Origin: Apostichopus japonicus
Taxonomy: Eukaryota; Echinodermata; Holothuroidea; Aspidochirotida; Stichopodidae
DNA: 64,000 bases
Reading direction: 5' to 3'
NCBI RefSeq assembly: GCF_037975245.1
Contig: NC_092563.1
Coordinates: 360,001 to 424,000 of the forward strand
Positions 12,401 to 23,405 of the stretch are shown here, in pieces. Numbering within the stretch: position 1 is the stretch's first letter; each line of letters begins with the position of its first letter. The notes beneath the pieces are model-generated. The model worked only from the letters and a program-made list of their open reading frames with translations. It had not been told where the DNA came from and ran no database searches. Both the position numbers and the translations under genes were made by a program.

Positions 12401-15400
12401 TTAAATAAATTCACAAAATAAGTCTTATTTCAGTGAATATCCATTGAACAAATAATATAAACGATTGGGAATCTTTACTCACAATCTAAGGACACACAAA
12501 TTTCCATTTTTTGTTTCCTTTTGTACTGCGAAACAGTTTGAATAAATTTAGATTCATTCAGTAAAAACATTCAAATCTCACTACATGGATGAAGATCTTT
12601 GAAGAACTGCATACCATGATGTTCTTCAGCAATGATTGTTTCTTGTGAATATGCATCGATTCTCTTCCGCTATAAATGACGTCAAAGTGTTCTGGAGGAT
12701 AAACACTCTTAGTGACGTCACCAATCTCAAAGCATATCTACAAAGAAAAAATATGAGCCAAATCGTCGGTTATACTGTTGAAAACTGTTGTAAAATTTCA
12801 GCCTTTTTTAGGCCACCCCCCCCCCCACTCCATTTTCTGTACCGTATCCTATATGATCCTTTCTACCACCATATTGGGATGTATTGAGCAGTGCTTAGAC
12901 TAAAGACCATTGGCATAGGAGGGATCCACCTAACGCACGCGTTTTGCGAAATATTGAAAGGCAAGATGCACTTTCTACAATCCCACATTACTTCAGATTA
13001 CCATAATCATGATTTCGAAGAAGACTAATTCCTTACAATATATTAAATCCTTAAAAATTAACATCGTTTACGGAAGAGTAAAATAGATCTTGGAATTTGA
13101 TTTATAAAACAATATTAACAATATTATATTATATAACAATATATTATATAACAATAAAACAATATTATAAAACAAATTTATAAAACAATTTGATATAGAA
13201 ATCAAAGACAAGTTACTTCCTCCTCAGGCAATTGCTTTCAATAAGATTGAAGGGATCAAAGTCTTATTTGATATTTCTGGTTGTTACAAAACTACGAAAC
13301 TAACCTTTATCTCGCTTTTTAGTTGACTTATTCTCTCCCAAGCAACTTCAATCTTATCACATGACGAGTCCACACCTACGACGTCAGCAGAATAGAACTA
13401 AATACCAGTAGAGACCACACACAAAAAACACAAAAAAAAAATTGCCGTCATTTTAAAACTGCTATTGTAATTTGTAACGTTTACATAAAGGAATCTGCAC
13501 TCAAATGCTGTTAAAGCAGCTTCTACACTCACAAACAGTTTACGCACATTGACATGTTTCACATCTCGACAATATAACAATAAATATAACACTAAATATA
13601 GCAACAAATATAGCAACAAATATAACAATTAATAACCTACATATCTACCTACATATACCTATAGATCTACCGTTGTTTGCAAAGATATTCAGAATTAGCC
13701 AATTAATTTGCATGCATAATTCTGAGCGAAATGTGTTGTTGTAACAGTCGCTTGTGCAATGCAGGTGCAATTTACTGGTTAGTATATGAGTGACTTTAAT
13801 TAAACATTGGATCTTGTAAGATTTAACGAGAGAAAGAGATAAAGAGTGTTGAAGAGAGATGGAGAGGTGGAGAAAGAGCTTAGGCGGATATAGCCCGAGG
13901 GTAAAATTAAAAAAAAAAGTCCCGAAGATATATCGAAGGAACAAGGAAAATATGGAATAAAGGGTTACACACTTTCATTTTTTATATGATCTGAGAAATA
14001 TCTTTATTGCTCCCTTTCCTCTAGTTTCCTAACACTTTCTTGGAGATGTATGGCTAAGTGATTAACTTATACATTGTTATCCGTGCGACTAATCCGTGCA
14101 CCCTCCCACAAGCCACGACCATTGCTAATGCTTCTCCGTCCATATAGAGAGGTATGGAACCCAGCCTGAGGTTTGGGGAACTTTGCCGAAGCTATAAGTA
14201 AACTGGATGCTCATTTGCTTTTGCGCGTGGTCGAAAGTTTTTAAGTTTGTTTGACCAGCTTGATAATGAACAAAGAAATTATTTCTCTCTATGAGGGGGT
14301 CGGGGATTGGAGGCTACGTATAGGAAGTTGCAATCAAGGCTATCAAACTTCTCAAGGTAAGCCATTAACAGAGTCATGTTATAAAATAACAACCAAACAC
14401 CCTGGTTTGGGTATTTAAAAGCGACGATACTAACCTGTCTCGATTCTTGCATTTTAAATGATTCCCCTTCTCCTTAACCCTCTTCCGGGTCAACGGACCA
14501 CATCATATCATCCGTCTGGATCTAATCAAAACCCTCAATAGTACCTCATTTACTTAGTAACTATGTTCTGTAGTTACCAGCCTCTTTATAACTTTGTTCT
14601 GTAGTTACTAACCTCTTCAATATTAATGGTGCCCAAGTTACTTAGTGAATTTGTTCTGCCGTTACTAAACTTTTCAATATGAATGGTACCCCAGTGACTT
14701 AGTAACTTTGTTCTGTAGTTACCAGCCTCTTCAATATTAATGGTGCACCAGTTACTTAGTGACTTTGGTCTGTAATTACCAGACCATTCAATATGGTGCC
14801 CAAGTTACTTAGTGAATTTGTTCTGACGTTACTAACCTTTTCAATATGAATGGTACCCCAGTGACTTAGTAACTTTGTTCTGTAGTTACCAGCCTCTTCA
14901 ATATTAATGATGCACCAGGTTACTTAGTGACTTTGTTCTGTAGTTACCAGCCTCTTCAATATTAATGATGCACCAGGTTACTTAGTAACTTTGTTCTGTA
15001 GTTACCAGCCTCTTCAATATTAATGGTGCACCAGTTACTTAGTGACTTTGGGCTGTAATTACCAGCCTCTTCAATATGGTACCCCAGTTACTTAGTGACT
15101 TTGGTCTACCGTTACTAACCTCTTCAATATGAAAATCAGCGCTGCCTGTGCCGCAAGCGAGATCCAGTACGTTCTGTCCTGGTTTAACATTCAGTTTTTC
15201 AAACTGTGTCTGTTAAAAAGACAAGTGTTAAATAACTAATGGCTACTTTGGTGTAAAGCATACGAAACTCATTGGCAAACTAGAACTGCATTTGCCTGCA
15301 AAATTTCACAGTATTGTAGTGCACGTGGAGTGCTTGCAGTATTACAGGAAGAACTTTTCGGTTGTTCATGGTGTCATTTTTTGGGCGGACAACACAACAG

Positions 15401-18400
15401 GGAGTATAGTCATGTAGGTACCTACAAAGTGAGGGCGCTTATGAGTGCCGTAACAGGCTTAGAAAAAGTTGGCTACGCAGCTAGCCTCTGAACTGCAAAT
15501 GTTCAAAGACTATGAGAAATTTTCAACGTCAAGTCATATATGTATTGTCACTTGGCCAGTAATGCCAATATTGAAGCGCGCATGCGCACTGCAATAAACA
15601 TCCTGATTACAAAATGCTAAATACCGATTATACATGCCGTCGCGTTGCAATTGCGAAATTTGGAGGAACAAGTTACAATTTAGGGATGTGCTGAAACGTT
15701 TGAGATAAAACTGCCAAATTTTACAGATAAAACAGTAAACAAATTCATTAAGAAGATTACACTTTTCTTTTTTTTACATCGGAAATAGTGGAGAAAATAG
15801 GTACTAAGTGAATAACGGAAAATGTAAGACAAAATCGTCGAAATATTAGGGAAATCTGAAATTAAATAGTTAAAATTTCGATAAAATAAAATATGCAGAA
15901 ACAGACGGCATTCTAATGTTAGAATTTCAAAACTTCTCTGGTGTTTAGATTACTCAAACGGTTATATCTATAATTGGACTACATTATCTTACATGCATAC
16001 AGGTTAGTGAGGAGTGTTAACATTTCCAAAATCAAAATTCTTCTGTGAAAGACCGGTTTTCTCATGCCCCTTACCTTTCAGCTTCAAAAATACAATTACT
16101 ACTAACTATATAGACAGTCGCATATAAGTGTTATTGGGAATAAATACAGTCGAGAAAGGAAGTTCCAAAATCATCTGTAAATAAATTACATCGCTGGATT
16201 GCAAGCACTGTCCAAAGAATTACCTGAACAATGATATCTGAACAAATATACGGTCATTTATTTCCACACATGCTTATAATTCATATCATCGTTACATCAC
16301 ATGGCATTGTTTTACCTCGATGAAATGATGTCCCAAGAAAGTGTTGTAGTCATCACCCAATAGCCTCTCCAACTGCGAGATTGTCTTCTTCGAATCCAGT
16401 TTGCATTTCAGTGTCTGCCTTGGATCAACAGAAATCTCCCTTCCGTAGTCTTGCTTACATTTCTGCAGCAGCCAACACATTTGATTTCTATTCTGCTTCA
16501 GCTGAAAAAAATTACATTGATTTTAATCAATATTATCTCAAAGCGAATCGTTCTTAACAAAGCTATATCCATTTAATAGCGGCATAACAAAGCAGCGGGC
16601 CTATTTCAACTCAAAATTCAGCATATCATTCTAAAATTATCAAAATTGCTTTCAAATGCTAATATACTATTTTTACTAAACTTAATTTTTATAAACTTAA
16701 TTAATTCCAGGCAGTGAGGAGTAGCAAACACCGGTCAAAAATTGTGAATTAACTCAGACAGGATAAGAATTTTAACCACGGCAACAACTACAAGTTTACG
16801 GTAGCATACGCCCGTTAAAAGCCCCATTGACTTACACACTAAATCACAAAGTAATGTGGTCTCTAAGTCTAGATAGAAGTTTTCACTAGCTAAACGCTAC
16901 CCATCACCGGATAGCTGACAAGTTGGCCTTTCATGGCACTATCAATTTTCCGTACCATGACCATGTAGATTTTTTGCTATCCGAGCCGGAAGTTTTCGTC
17001 ACTTGTAAGCAAACCTCTTCACTCAGTGGTAAACAAATTTCCTACGCTGCTCCTGGGAGGCCTAAAGTGGTCTAAAATTGCCTCAATTGACCCAATTTTT
17101 TCACCACATGTACTTCCATTCATGCTCTTCAACATGCAAGCCACAAAAAACTAGATTAAACTAGATCCTTTTTGGCACTTTTCCTGAACAATCGGGCGGA
17201 TCGATATAGACTCTAATAGGAGTATGCCACCTTACGATGGCAATTCACTAGGTGACCATCTTGCCTTTTTCTAGCACAATTATAACGGTAAGATTCGTAT
17301 CGCTGTTGCTATGGAGATCTTCGACAAGCGTAGTGGCTTTAAAGAAACTCAAACGACAATGGAACCAAAGAGCAAGTCCTATAGCAATTCCTAGCAAGTC
17401 GAAGTAGACTCCGTAGATTGTGGTTGGTAGCTCAGTGCCAATAATGTTACCAATTTGTTGGCATGTTAGATGGGCGTGCGTATGGATAGGAGACAGGAAA
17501 AGACATGACTAAAGTTAATCCAAATATCGATCCCTAAAAATGACTGCTTATATCGCTATAGAAAGACTAAGGGATTTTGAATATACAGTCTAGTCGTTTC
17601 TAGTAAACGATGTACTTTAGCCATTTTGAATGCCCTCCCGCACTCTCATCCCTTATGCATGAGCCCTTCTAAGAAAGATGTTTGCGTTCCTTTGATATTT
17701 TCCCTTATTACAAAACTGCATAACGCTCAGACAGTAATGGTTCAAACTAAATCAATCTACAGCTAAAATTGGCCTTCTCAACAAATCACCATGAAATAAA
17801 CTATGTGGAATAGAAGGCGTCAATTCGATTCTAAAAAAAAATCGTATTTGGCACTACTAGTTTTATACTTTTCAAAATTTCCATATGTTTTCTTTATGAT
17901 TTGAAATAAAATAGAACTTTATATCACGTTAATTTGTTGTTATTAACGAATCGTATGGACAATTTACCAAAATCAACACAGGTGTACTCTAAGCCTACCT
18001 TTGCGTAAGATTGTAAACTTTTTACAAAGACGATATTAAAGTCCCAATCAGACTGTTGACATTCAATCTTTCCTTTAGTTCCCATCAGTAAGTCATGATA
18101 TTCCTGGGGTGAACGGTAGTAAGTTGGGTTGTATTCTATGTCATAGTTACCTATGTATGAGAGATGACACAAACGTATTTCATAGAATCTGTCGCCGAGA
18201 TAGCAGGGTTTTCCCCCTTCAGAGTGGTATATTCGGAATAAATAGGAATTGGCTGATCACCATGCATGCAGAATCGCGGGTAAGCTGGGGGGCTCAAATA
18301 ACACACTTCATCTGCACAACCTGCAAACATTGTTTGTTTTTTAGTACTTCCCTTCCATCGACCCACTTCCGAATCATCACCCTCTTTGACTAGCAATTTT

Positions 18401-21400
18401 TGGCAAGTTAGGTAGAAGACGAAAGTGCGTTATTTGAGAGGAGACAGGTAAGAGAGGGGTGAAGTAAATTTACAATATAGAGTGAGAGTAACTTCCAACT
18501 TCCTTCGGGATCTGCCTGTGATTTTTCCATTCATATTCAACATAACCGTGTGCTACGTCAAGGGATGTGGGGGGGGGGGGGCTGGGGGAGGTTTTCACTT
18601 TATAAACTATTTTCATGTAGGTAGTTCCGTCTGGTCGACAGATTAATTAAACCAACCTTTTTTCCAATTTAAAGAAAATAATATGGTCAAACTAAACCAA
18701 CTTCCCAAATTCTTCTTTGATTGTTGCTGTTATTGTTGTTTTTCTCGAAACGAACAATAGTTTACAAGTGCTTAATTATGCCATTCCACTCTTTTCACAC
18801 CAAATCGTCGGTACTTTATCATATAAGCATTAATAAAATGCAGACAGCCTGTTAATGAAAAGTTCCATCTTCTCGATTACCTTCATTGGTTTGTAAACGA
18901 ATTATGAACCTTTGATTTTCACTGAAAGTGCAACAAATAGTTTCGCAAAGTTTCCAAAAATATGGGCAAAGAAATCTACTGTAAGTGAGAAGACAAGCCG
19001 GACTAAATGTAAAGCGTTAAGGATCAGCACATACCACTTGCTACATTACAGGATTCCCTACAGAAGAAATAGCCGCCATCTTTCAGCCACATCAGCATAC
19101 GCTGCTTTATCATGGCCATGTCTTCAGAGGAGAGGTACATCAAAAACCAGTTTGTGAATATAATATCAAAACTGAAATAAATAAATAAATAAAAAATATT
19201 AAATAAATGAATGAATGAATGAATGCATGAATGAATGTATGGATGGATGGATGAATTAATTAATTAATTAATTAATGGATGGATGAATGAATGAATGAAT
19301 GAATGAATGAATGAATGAATGAATGAATGAATGAATGAATGAATGAATGAATGAATAAATGAATAAATAAATAAATAAATGAATGAATAAATAAATAAAT
19401 GAATAAATAAATAAATAAAACTTGAAAAAAATAGGAAGAGGAAAAGTTTAATGTCTGAAAATTAAAGCCAAACTCCAATCTCAGCGCCCTCAAACAGGAT
19501 AAAGCATTTGTGTTATTTACTCGCTAGGACCCATAAGACTGAAGACACTTGACGATTACGATGTTCATATGGGCAAAGGCGAAGCGGGATGGTAGACAAA
19601 TGGACGCACGGGCAAATTAAACTGTAGAGTTCCAAATCCAACTATAGAGTTCTAATGAGGTTTACAAGTTACATTCAATTAATGTGTTAATTGTATTTCT
19701 TATAACATCACCTCCCGATCGGGTACTTGCTGTCTCACCATGCAGGTATGCACCCATCACATCCTTCTCCCTTCTACCCCTCCCACAGGACTCCGGCCTG
19801 GCCGCATTGTTAGTCAATCTCTTACCTTTTCTCTGGGAAGCTAAGGTTCATTGCGTCATCAGCTATGAACTGAATATTTCCTCGTTTCTTGTTCTTGTCC
19901 TTATTTTTCTCAATAAACTCCGCAATGAAGTCCACAGTAGTCACGTGTGCTGCCTGATCTGCCAGAATCCCAGTAAATCGTCTGTTTGGGTATAAACAAA
20001 GGACAACAAGTCGAGTAACAAAACAGCGAGAAACCAAGGGCGGCGGAACCGGGGGGCACAGGGGGCACGTGCCCCCCCCCCACTTTTCCTCAGGTTAAAA
20101 ATGTGCCCTTTTTCTACATAAAAATTGAGGTGTCTCAAGTTAGCAAGAGGCCAGGGAACCAGAATGAACACTCGGGAAGGGCCGTTTCCGGCCATCTGAG
20201 GGGTTTGTAAAACCCAAAAAAACAAAAATTTTCTTGTACGCTCCGCGCCAACCGATGGTGGCGCTCCGCTCAGATAGTCGTGCATACAACTTTGCAAATC
20301 CTGGCTACGCCCCTGACTTTCAATGAATTTCTGTGGGTCAATCTCAAAGCTATTTCGAATGGAAAATTTGTTAAGATATTAACAAGAAATAAACTCTAAT
20401 TCGGAAGATTCCTACATTAGCAACTAGCATGATTTCACCTCATTTTGTCTCAAAAGAAAACTTGTTCCTTGTTTCCCAATTTGCACATTGGATATTACAG
20501 TGCTAGTATGCATATTTTCCTTGAGGGGGGGGGGGGGGCGTTGATGGAGTGATGTGTATACGCAAATATGATAATACAATAAGAGTTATAAAGGGTACTA
20601 AATATAAGGCTGCATCAGTCCAATCGAATTTCTGCAAAGTGCCCTTTGATGTCGGTGCCCCCCCCCCCCCCAGATTAAAAGTGCTTCCGCCGCCCTTGCG
20701 AGAAACCCATAACAGGGTTAATGGGATAGAAATAACTGAGGATAAAAAAAATATATATTTGCAAATATTCCTTACTTATATAGTCATCTCGTTTCGCGTA
20801 CGTTCAGATTTGACAGAATGGCATCCCGTACGACAGCCAGTGCATATGGGAACACATAGCCCCTTGTGCGATCGCGCTAACAAACTTACTATGAAGCCCG
20901 CTTGTGCGCAACTCTATAGAGACACTAATCAGTGTGCCTGCGTAGCGCGCCTTCCAGCTCGTATAAAGGCTAAAACAGAAATATGTTACAGAGCCGAAGG
21001 CTTTACAACATCTTGGCCTCGTGCACACTGTTAGTGTTATATGTAGGTATAATCATGAGTTTGATAAAATACTAAGGGCGCTCCCGGGCACTGAACGGTA
21101 AGTTATGAAAAGCTAAGTGGCGAATGTATGTCGCGAGCTACGCATTGAGGAAGCAGACAAAGAAAAAGTCCGACCGGATAATTTTACCTAGAGAAACCGA
21201 ACTTTGTTGACGTACCAATAGGATGCTTTGTATCATTAATTATTGTTAGTTGCAAACACAAGGCAAGTGATGGTACTACACTACAATCAACGGTGTCCGA
21301 CATTCAAAAACAGATAGTCAACGTGATAAATGCATAATGAACACGCAGGCAATATAAAGGTTATATATTGATTTGCGAATTTGCGACCTTCAGTCAAATC

Positions 21401-23405
21401 TTCCAAGTTTTTCTAGCCGGCCTCTCCCATTTCCTCTCATGAAATTGGGGATTGAAATTGAAGATGAAATATTTACCAGAGCGTCTTCACTGTAAACGGT
21501 CTTGACATCAGTAATATGAATCAAGCACGAATTATTTTCGGACTTACCCAATTCCTCCTGCTAGTTCCAGAATTCGTTGGCCCTTATATTCTGGTAGTAG
21601 GCTCAATACTTCAGGCAATTCTTCTCTCTGCAGGCTCGATGCATTTGTATCTAGCATCATGTCCTCAGCACTGGCATCTTTCGTGAAACCAGACCAAAAC
21701 GACAGCATCTCTTGTCTGATTTCACCTGAAGCTAATAGAAGAATTGATATTTGATAATATTCAAAGGATATTTAGTTATGAATATCTCAATGTCAATTAT
21801 ATTTGCAAATATATACTTATAACAAGTAAAATGAAAATGTATTACCTCATCATCAATGGTACAAATTTTGTTAGATATGGAAAGATAATTTGTTTAACTC
21901 CAAAGAACTTTGGGATAATTTTCCAACCATCATCAAAACGGACCTAGAGTCCGACACCCACCAACCGCTAGCCCTTGCATATACAATGCAGGAACACCTC
22001 AAATATCCACTGAATTCCTTGTCCGACACCCACCGCTAGCCCTTGCATACAATGCAGGAACACCTCAAATATCCACTGAATTCCTTTTAACTACATACAT
22101 AACTAGGATGTAGACAGTTGAATGAAATTAATTCGTCAACGACAGCCCCGCTGTTTGCCTTGAGTTTATCATTGCCTACATCACAAGTGAGAAACGATGA
22201 ATTGATAATAACATTAATGGAACGATTTCTATTATTTATTACGTGATATTTCGTCTTAGAACTAGAGCAGGCAGTCCTGCCGATGATAACAAATTTACAG
22301 GCACCAATATGTGGCCGTAAAAGTCTATGCGATAGAAAATTGTATATACAGGTAATAGTGCTTTCCGTTCTTAACAACAGTATGAAAGCGATCAACAGAA
22401 GCAAACAAAATATATATTTGGAAATTTGGAAAAAGGAAATCAAATGCAAGGAACATTTACGATATAAGATACAAAAACAAAATATACCAACTAAACAAAA
22501 ACAAAGAATCTGAATGTTTAACAATTTTCCGTATCATGACTGTGCAGATGTTTTGCTATGAGAGCTTGACGTTTTCGTCACTTGTAAACAAACCTCTTTA
22601 CTCAATGGTAAAAACAAATCGTCGGCTGCTCCTGGGAGGCATAAAGGTCCTGGGAGGACTAAAAGGGTATAAAATTGCCTCAATTGACCCAATGTTTGCA
22701 CCACATGTACTCCTTCGATCATGCTCTTGAACATGCAAGTCACAAGAAGAAGAAAATACAGATCCTAATTGATAACATATTAAAAAGATGTTCTCCTGCT
22801 GCTCATGGGCTAACATATTGAGTTGTAAGGTAACAACACCCTGACTAAAACCACAAGGAAAATACTTGAAAATTGTAAGAACGTTTTAGGATGCTAAGGT
22901 TGACTTTGGGGCCGATACTGAATGATAACTATCATTCAACTTGTAAGCACTCGAAGCACCATGGAGCACATGCTTATAAAGTGATTGGCTTCAATTAATA
23001 GTTCTCTAGTATAAGCTGCAATGTATAAGAATTATATTAAGCATGTCTTAAATGTTAAGTAAATATGTATCGTGTTTTAGCGTATATGGACGCACAGGCC
23101 TAAACACATCTCATCAACAATTTGACTGGCGCTGAGCTTATATGTAATTTGCAGGCATATTTAATTTTCGTGGATATTAAAATAAACGATATATTATATC
23201 CTATTTACGAAGTTATACACAAAAGCCCAATTTTGTTTTCTTTTTCAAAAGAAGTCCCTTGAGCACACATTTTAATTTCTTATTAGACAAAACAATATAA
23301 CCAATCTCTTTGTTGTTGTTGTTGTTTTCATTGTTGTTGTTCTTTGTGTGTTTTGAGTAAAAACCTTATTAACTCACCAGTCTGGTTGACTCTAGGACTT
23401 GTCAC
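9343..23405 (-). CDS. pmt: phosphoethanolamine N-methyltransferase-like gene A (12 exons)
   Basis: A two-domain SAM methyltransferase of the phosphoethanolamine N-methyltransferase type (phosphoethanolamine to phosphocholine), expected in the cytosol. Exons in order: 23378-23405, 21548-21725, 19826-19981, 19035-19171, 17999-18150, 16316-16501, 15120-15209, 13305-13397, 12615-12737, 12284-12370, 11307-11423, 9343-9462 (TAA at 9343-9345). They join in frame to 489 codons including the stop. Domain 1 shows '[11 protein letters not shown]', '[10 protein letters not shown]', '[14 protein letters not shown]', 'WLKDGGYFF' and '[13 protein letters not shown]', all typical. Domain 2 shows '[17 protein letters not shown]', 'DVVGVDSS', '[16 protein letters not shown]' and 'WLKPGGK', but lacks the family's FVSTGG linker. 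The base triplet matching gene B's ATG is GTG, with no in-frame ATG up to the upstream stop; the first Met is in exon 2 (codon 16). All introns are GT/AG. Confidence 0.85.
10100..10900. repeat. dispersed repeat R3 ('gagttatcgtgtttacaag' family) in gene A intron 11
   Basis: Successive segments contain 'gagatatcgtgtttacaatg', 'gagttatcggatttacaagg', 'gagttatcgtgtatacaag' and 'tgacctttgatcccagcc', spaced by 150-200 bp. Related segments are at 30880-30960, 42400-42700 and 56690-56870. Confidence 0.75.
10975..11215. repeat. CCCTA-rich pyrimidine tract in gene A intron 11
   Basis: About 240 bp built from irregular 'cccta', 'ccctta' and 'accc' words. It is too irregular for a telomeric array. Confidence 0.75.
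11307..11423 (-). CDS. pmt: gene A exon 11 (domain 2)
   Basis: 39 codons: '[20 protein letters not shown]' then '[15 protein letters not shown]'. It aligns with the LKDAGF segment of the family and, residue for residue in length, with gene B exon 11. The donor is 'gtg|gtaatta'. Confidence 0.87.
12284..12370 (-). CDS. pmt: gene A exon 10 (domain 2)
   Basis: It encodes '[17 protein letters not shown]' and 'DSEDNYLQ'. WLKPGGK is the conserved beta-turn after motif III. The acidic loop is short compared with plant enzymes. The acceptor is 'gattttag' and the donor 'cag|gtaatgt'. Confidence 0.88.
12615..12737 (-). CDS. pmt: gene A exon 9 (domain 2)
   Basis: It encodes '[20 protein letters not shown]' followed by '[19 protein letters not shown]'. 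The family usually has YSRD-LHI here, so gene A retains the HI while gene B has lost it. The donor is 'atg|gtatgca'. Confidence 0.87.
13305..13397 (-). CDS. pmt: gene A exon 8 (SAM motif II, domain 2)
   Basis: It encodes '[20 protein letters not shown]'. The Asp of GVDSS is the expected SAM-ribose acid. The acceptor is 'ggtatttag' and the donor 'aag|gttagtt'. Confidence 0.88.
13398..14519. other. gene A intron 7, unique part
   Basis: AT-rich, with a short 'aacaaatatagcaac' repeat near 13570-13630. No gene is seen. Confidence 0.6.
14520..15119. repeat. about 57-bp minisatellite grown from the exon 7 splice donor
   Basis: About ten units of 'cagttacttagtgactttgt' + 'tctgtagttaccagcctctt' + 'caatattaatggtgcac' directly abut exon 7. 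On the coding strand each unit carries a copy of the exon end and donor, 'attgaagag|gttagtaac', exact in some units ('gttactaacctcttcaatat') and decayed in others ('gttaccagcctcttcaatat'). Confidence 0.9.
15120..15209 (-). CDS. pmt: gene A exon 7 (SAM motif I, domain 2)
   Basis: The acceptor is 'tttttaacag' and the donor 'gaagag|gttagtaac'. It encodes '[20 protein letters not shown]'. By direct count it matches gene B exon 7 at 21 of 30 residues. Its 3' border has been copied into the neighbouring minisatellite. Confidence 0.9.
16316..16501 (-). CDS. pmt: gene A exon 6 (inter-domain linker)
   Basis: It encodes '[17 protein letters not shown]', similar to the family's NQ-ICW segment, and '[20 protein letters not shown]'. 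In plant-type enzymes this region carries an ILRYE...FVSTGG signature, which is absent. It is phase 0 at both ends. Confidence 0.87.
16940..17160. repeat. dispersed repeat R2, copy in gene A intron 5
   Basis: Partner of 22510-22745 (shared 'gttttcgtcacttgtaa', 'gctgctcctgggagg', 'tgcctcaattgaccc'). A weaker third copy may lie near 25030-25310. The flanking 17161-17998 part of intron 5 shows nothing else. Confidence 0.7.
17999..18150 (-). CDS. pmt: gene A exon 5 (end of domain 1)
   Basis: The acceptor is 'ctcatacatag' and the donor 'aag|gtaggct'. It encodes '[16 protein letters not shown]', matching the family's NPThYR segment, and 'SLQSYAK'. It is three codons longer than the gene B exon. 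Confidence 0.88.
19035..19171 (-). CDS. pmt: gene A exon 4 (domain 1, post-I motifs)
   Basis: It encodes '[17 protein letters not shown]' and '[14 protein letters not shown]', the strongest family signature in the window. Gene B has Phe where this copy has Cys in 'FFCRES'. The donor is 'agtg|gtatgtg'. Confidence 0.92.
19172..19430. repeat. (TGAA/TAAA)n tetranucleotide repeat touching exon 4 acceptor
   Basis: About 260 bp of 'tgaa' and 'taaa' units start 3 bp upstream of gene A exon 4. On the coding strand the units are TTCA/TTTA, so the repeat itself forms the pyrimidine-rich tract before the acceptor '...tttatttcag'. Confidence 0.95.
19826..19981 (-). CDS. pmt: gene A exon 3 (domain 1 core)
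   Basis: The acceptor is 'acccaaacag' and the donor 'aaaag|gtaagag'. It encodes '[20 protein letters not shown]', whose Asp is the expected SAM ribose-binding acid, and '[11 protein letters not shown]'. Confidence 0.9.
20035..20698. mobile_element. hAT-type non-autonomous element (664 bp) in gene A intron 2
   Basis: It starts CAAGGGCGGCGGAA and ends with the exact inverse TTCCGCCGCCCTTG, a perfect 14-bp terminal inverted repeat. A perfect 8-bp target duplication CGAGAAAC flanks it at 20027-20034 and 20699-20706. An 8-bp duplication and CA-GGGCG termini are hAT hallmarks. No transposase frame is seen. The left boundary lies 53 nt from the exon 3 acceptor. Confidence 0.9.
21548..21725 (-). CDS. 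pmt: gene A exon 2 (SAM motif I, domain 1)
   Basis: The acceptor is 'attagcttcag' and the donor 'attgg|gtaagtc'. It encodes '[15 protein letters not shown]', '[17 protein letters not shown]' and the start of the glycine-rich loop AGGIG, in which the Gly codon is split by the intron. Confidence 0.88.
21947..22085. repeat. about 70-bp tandem duplication in gene A intron 1
   Basis: 'gtccgacacccacc...aatgcaggaacacctc...cactgaattcctt' occurs twice in a row, with a short 'aaccg' and 'ta' difference between copies. Confidence 0.9.
22510..22745. repeat. dispersed repeat R2, copy in gene A intron 1
   Basis: About 230 bp resembling 16940-17160: both contain 'caattttccgta', 'gttttcgtcacttgtaa', 'gctgctcctgggagg' and 'aaaattgcctcaattgaccc'. 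Class unknown. Confidence 0.75.
23378..23405 (-). CDS. pmt: gene A exon 1, start codon reads GTG
   Basis: This aligns over 28 nt with gene B exon 1 (58372-58399): both are preceded by 'ttcagt', both end 'ACT G|gtgagtt', and both encode a decapeptide of pattern x-x-S-x-x-x-N-x-T-G. Gene B has ATG and gene A has GTG. Upstream in frame there is no ATG before a TAG. Either the start lies elsewhere, a non-AUG start is used, or translation begins at Met 16 in exon 2. Confidence 0.6.

Noticed and set aside
19272-19493. Ile/His/Ser/Phe repeat frame on the minus strand
   Set aside because: Translation of the TGAA/TAAA microsatellite.
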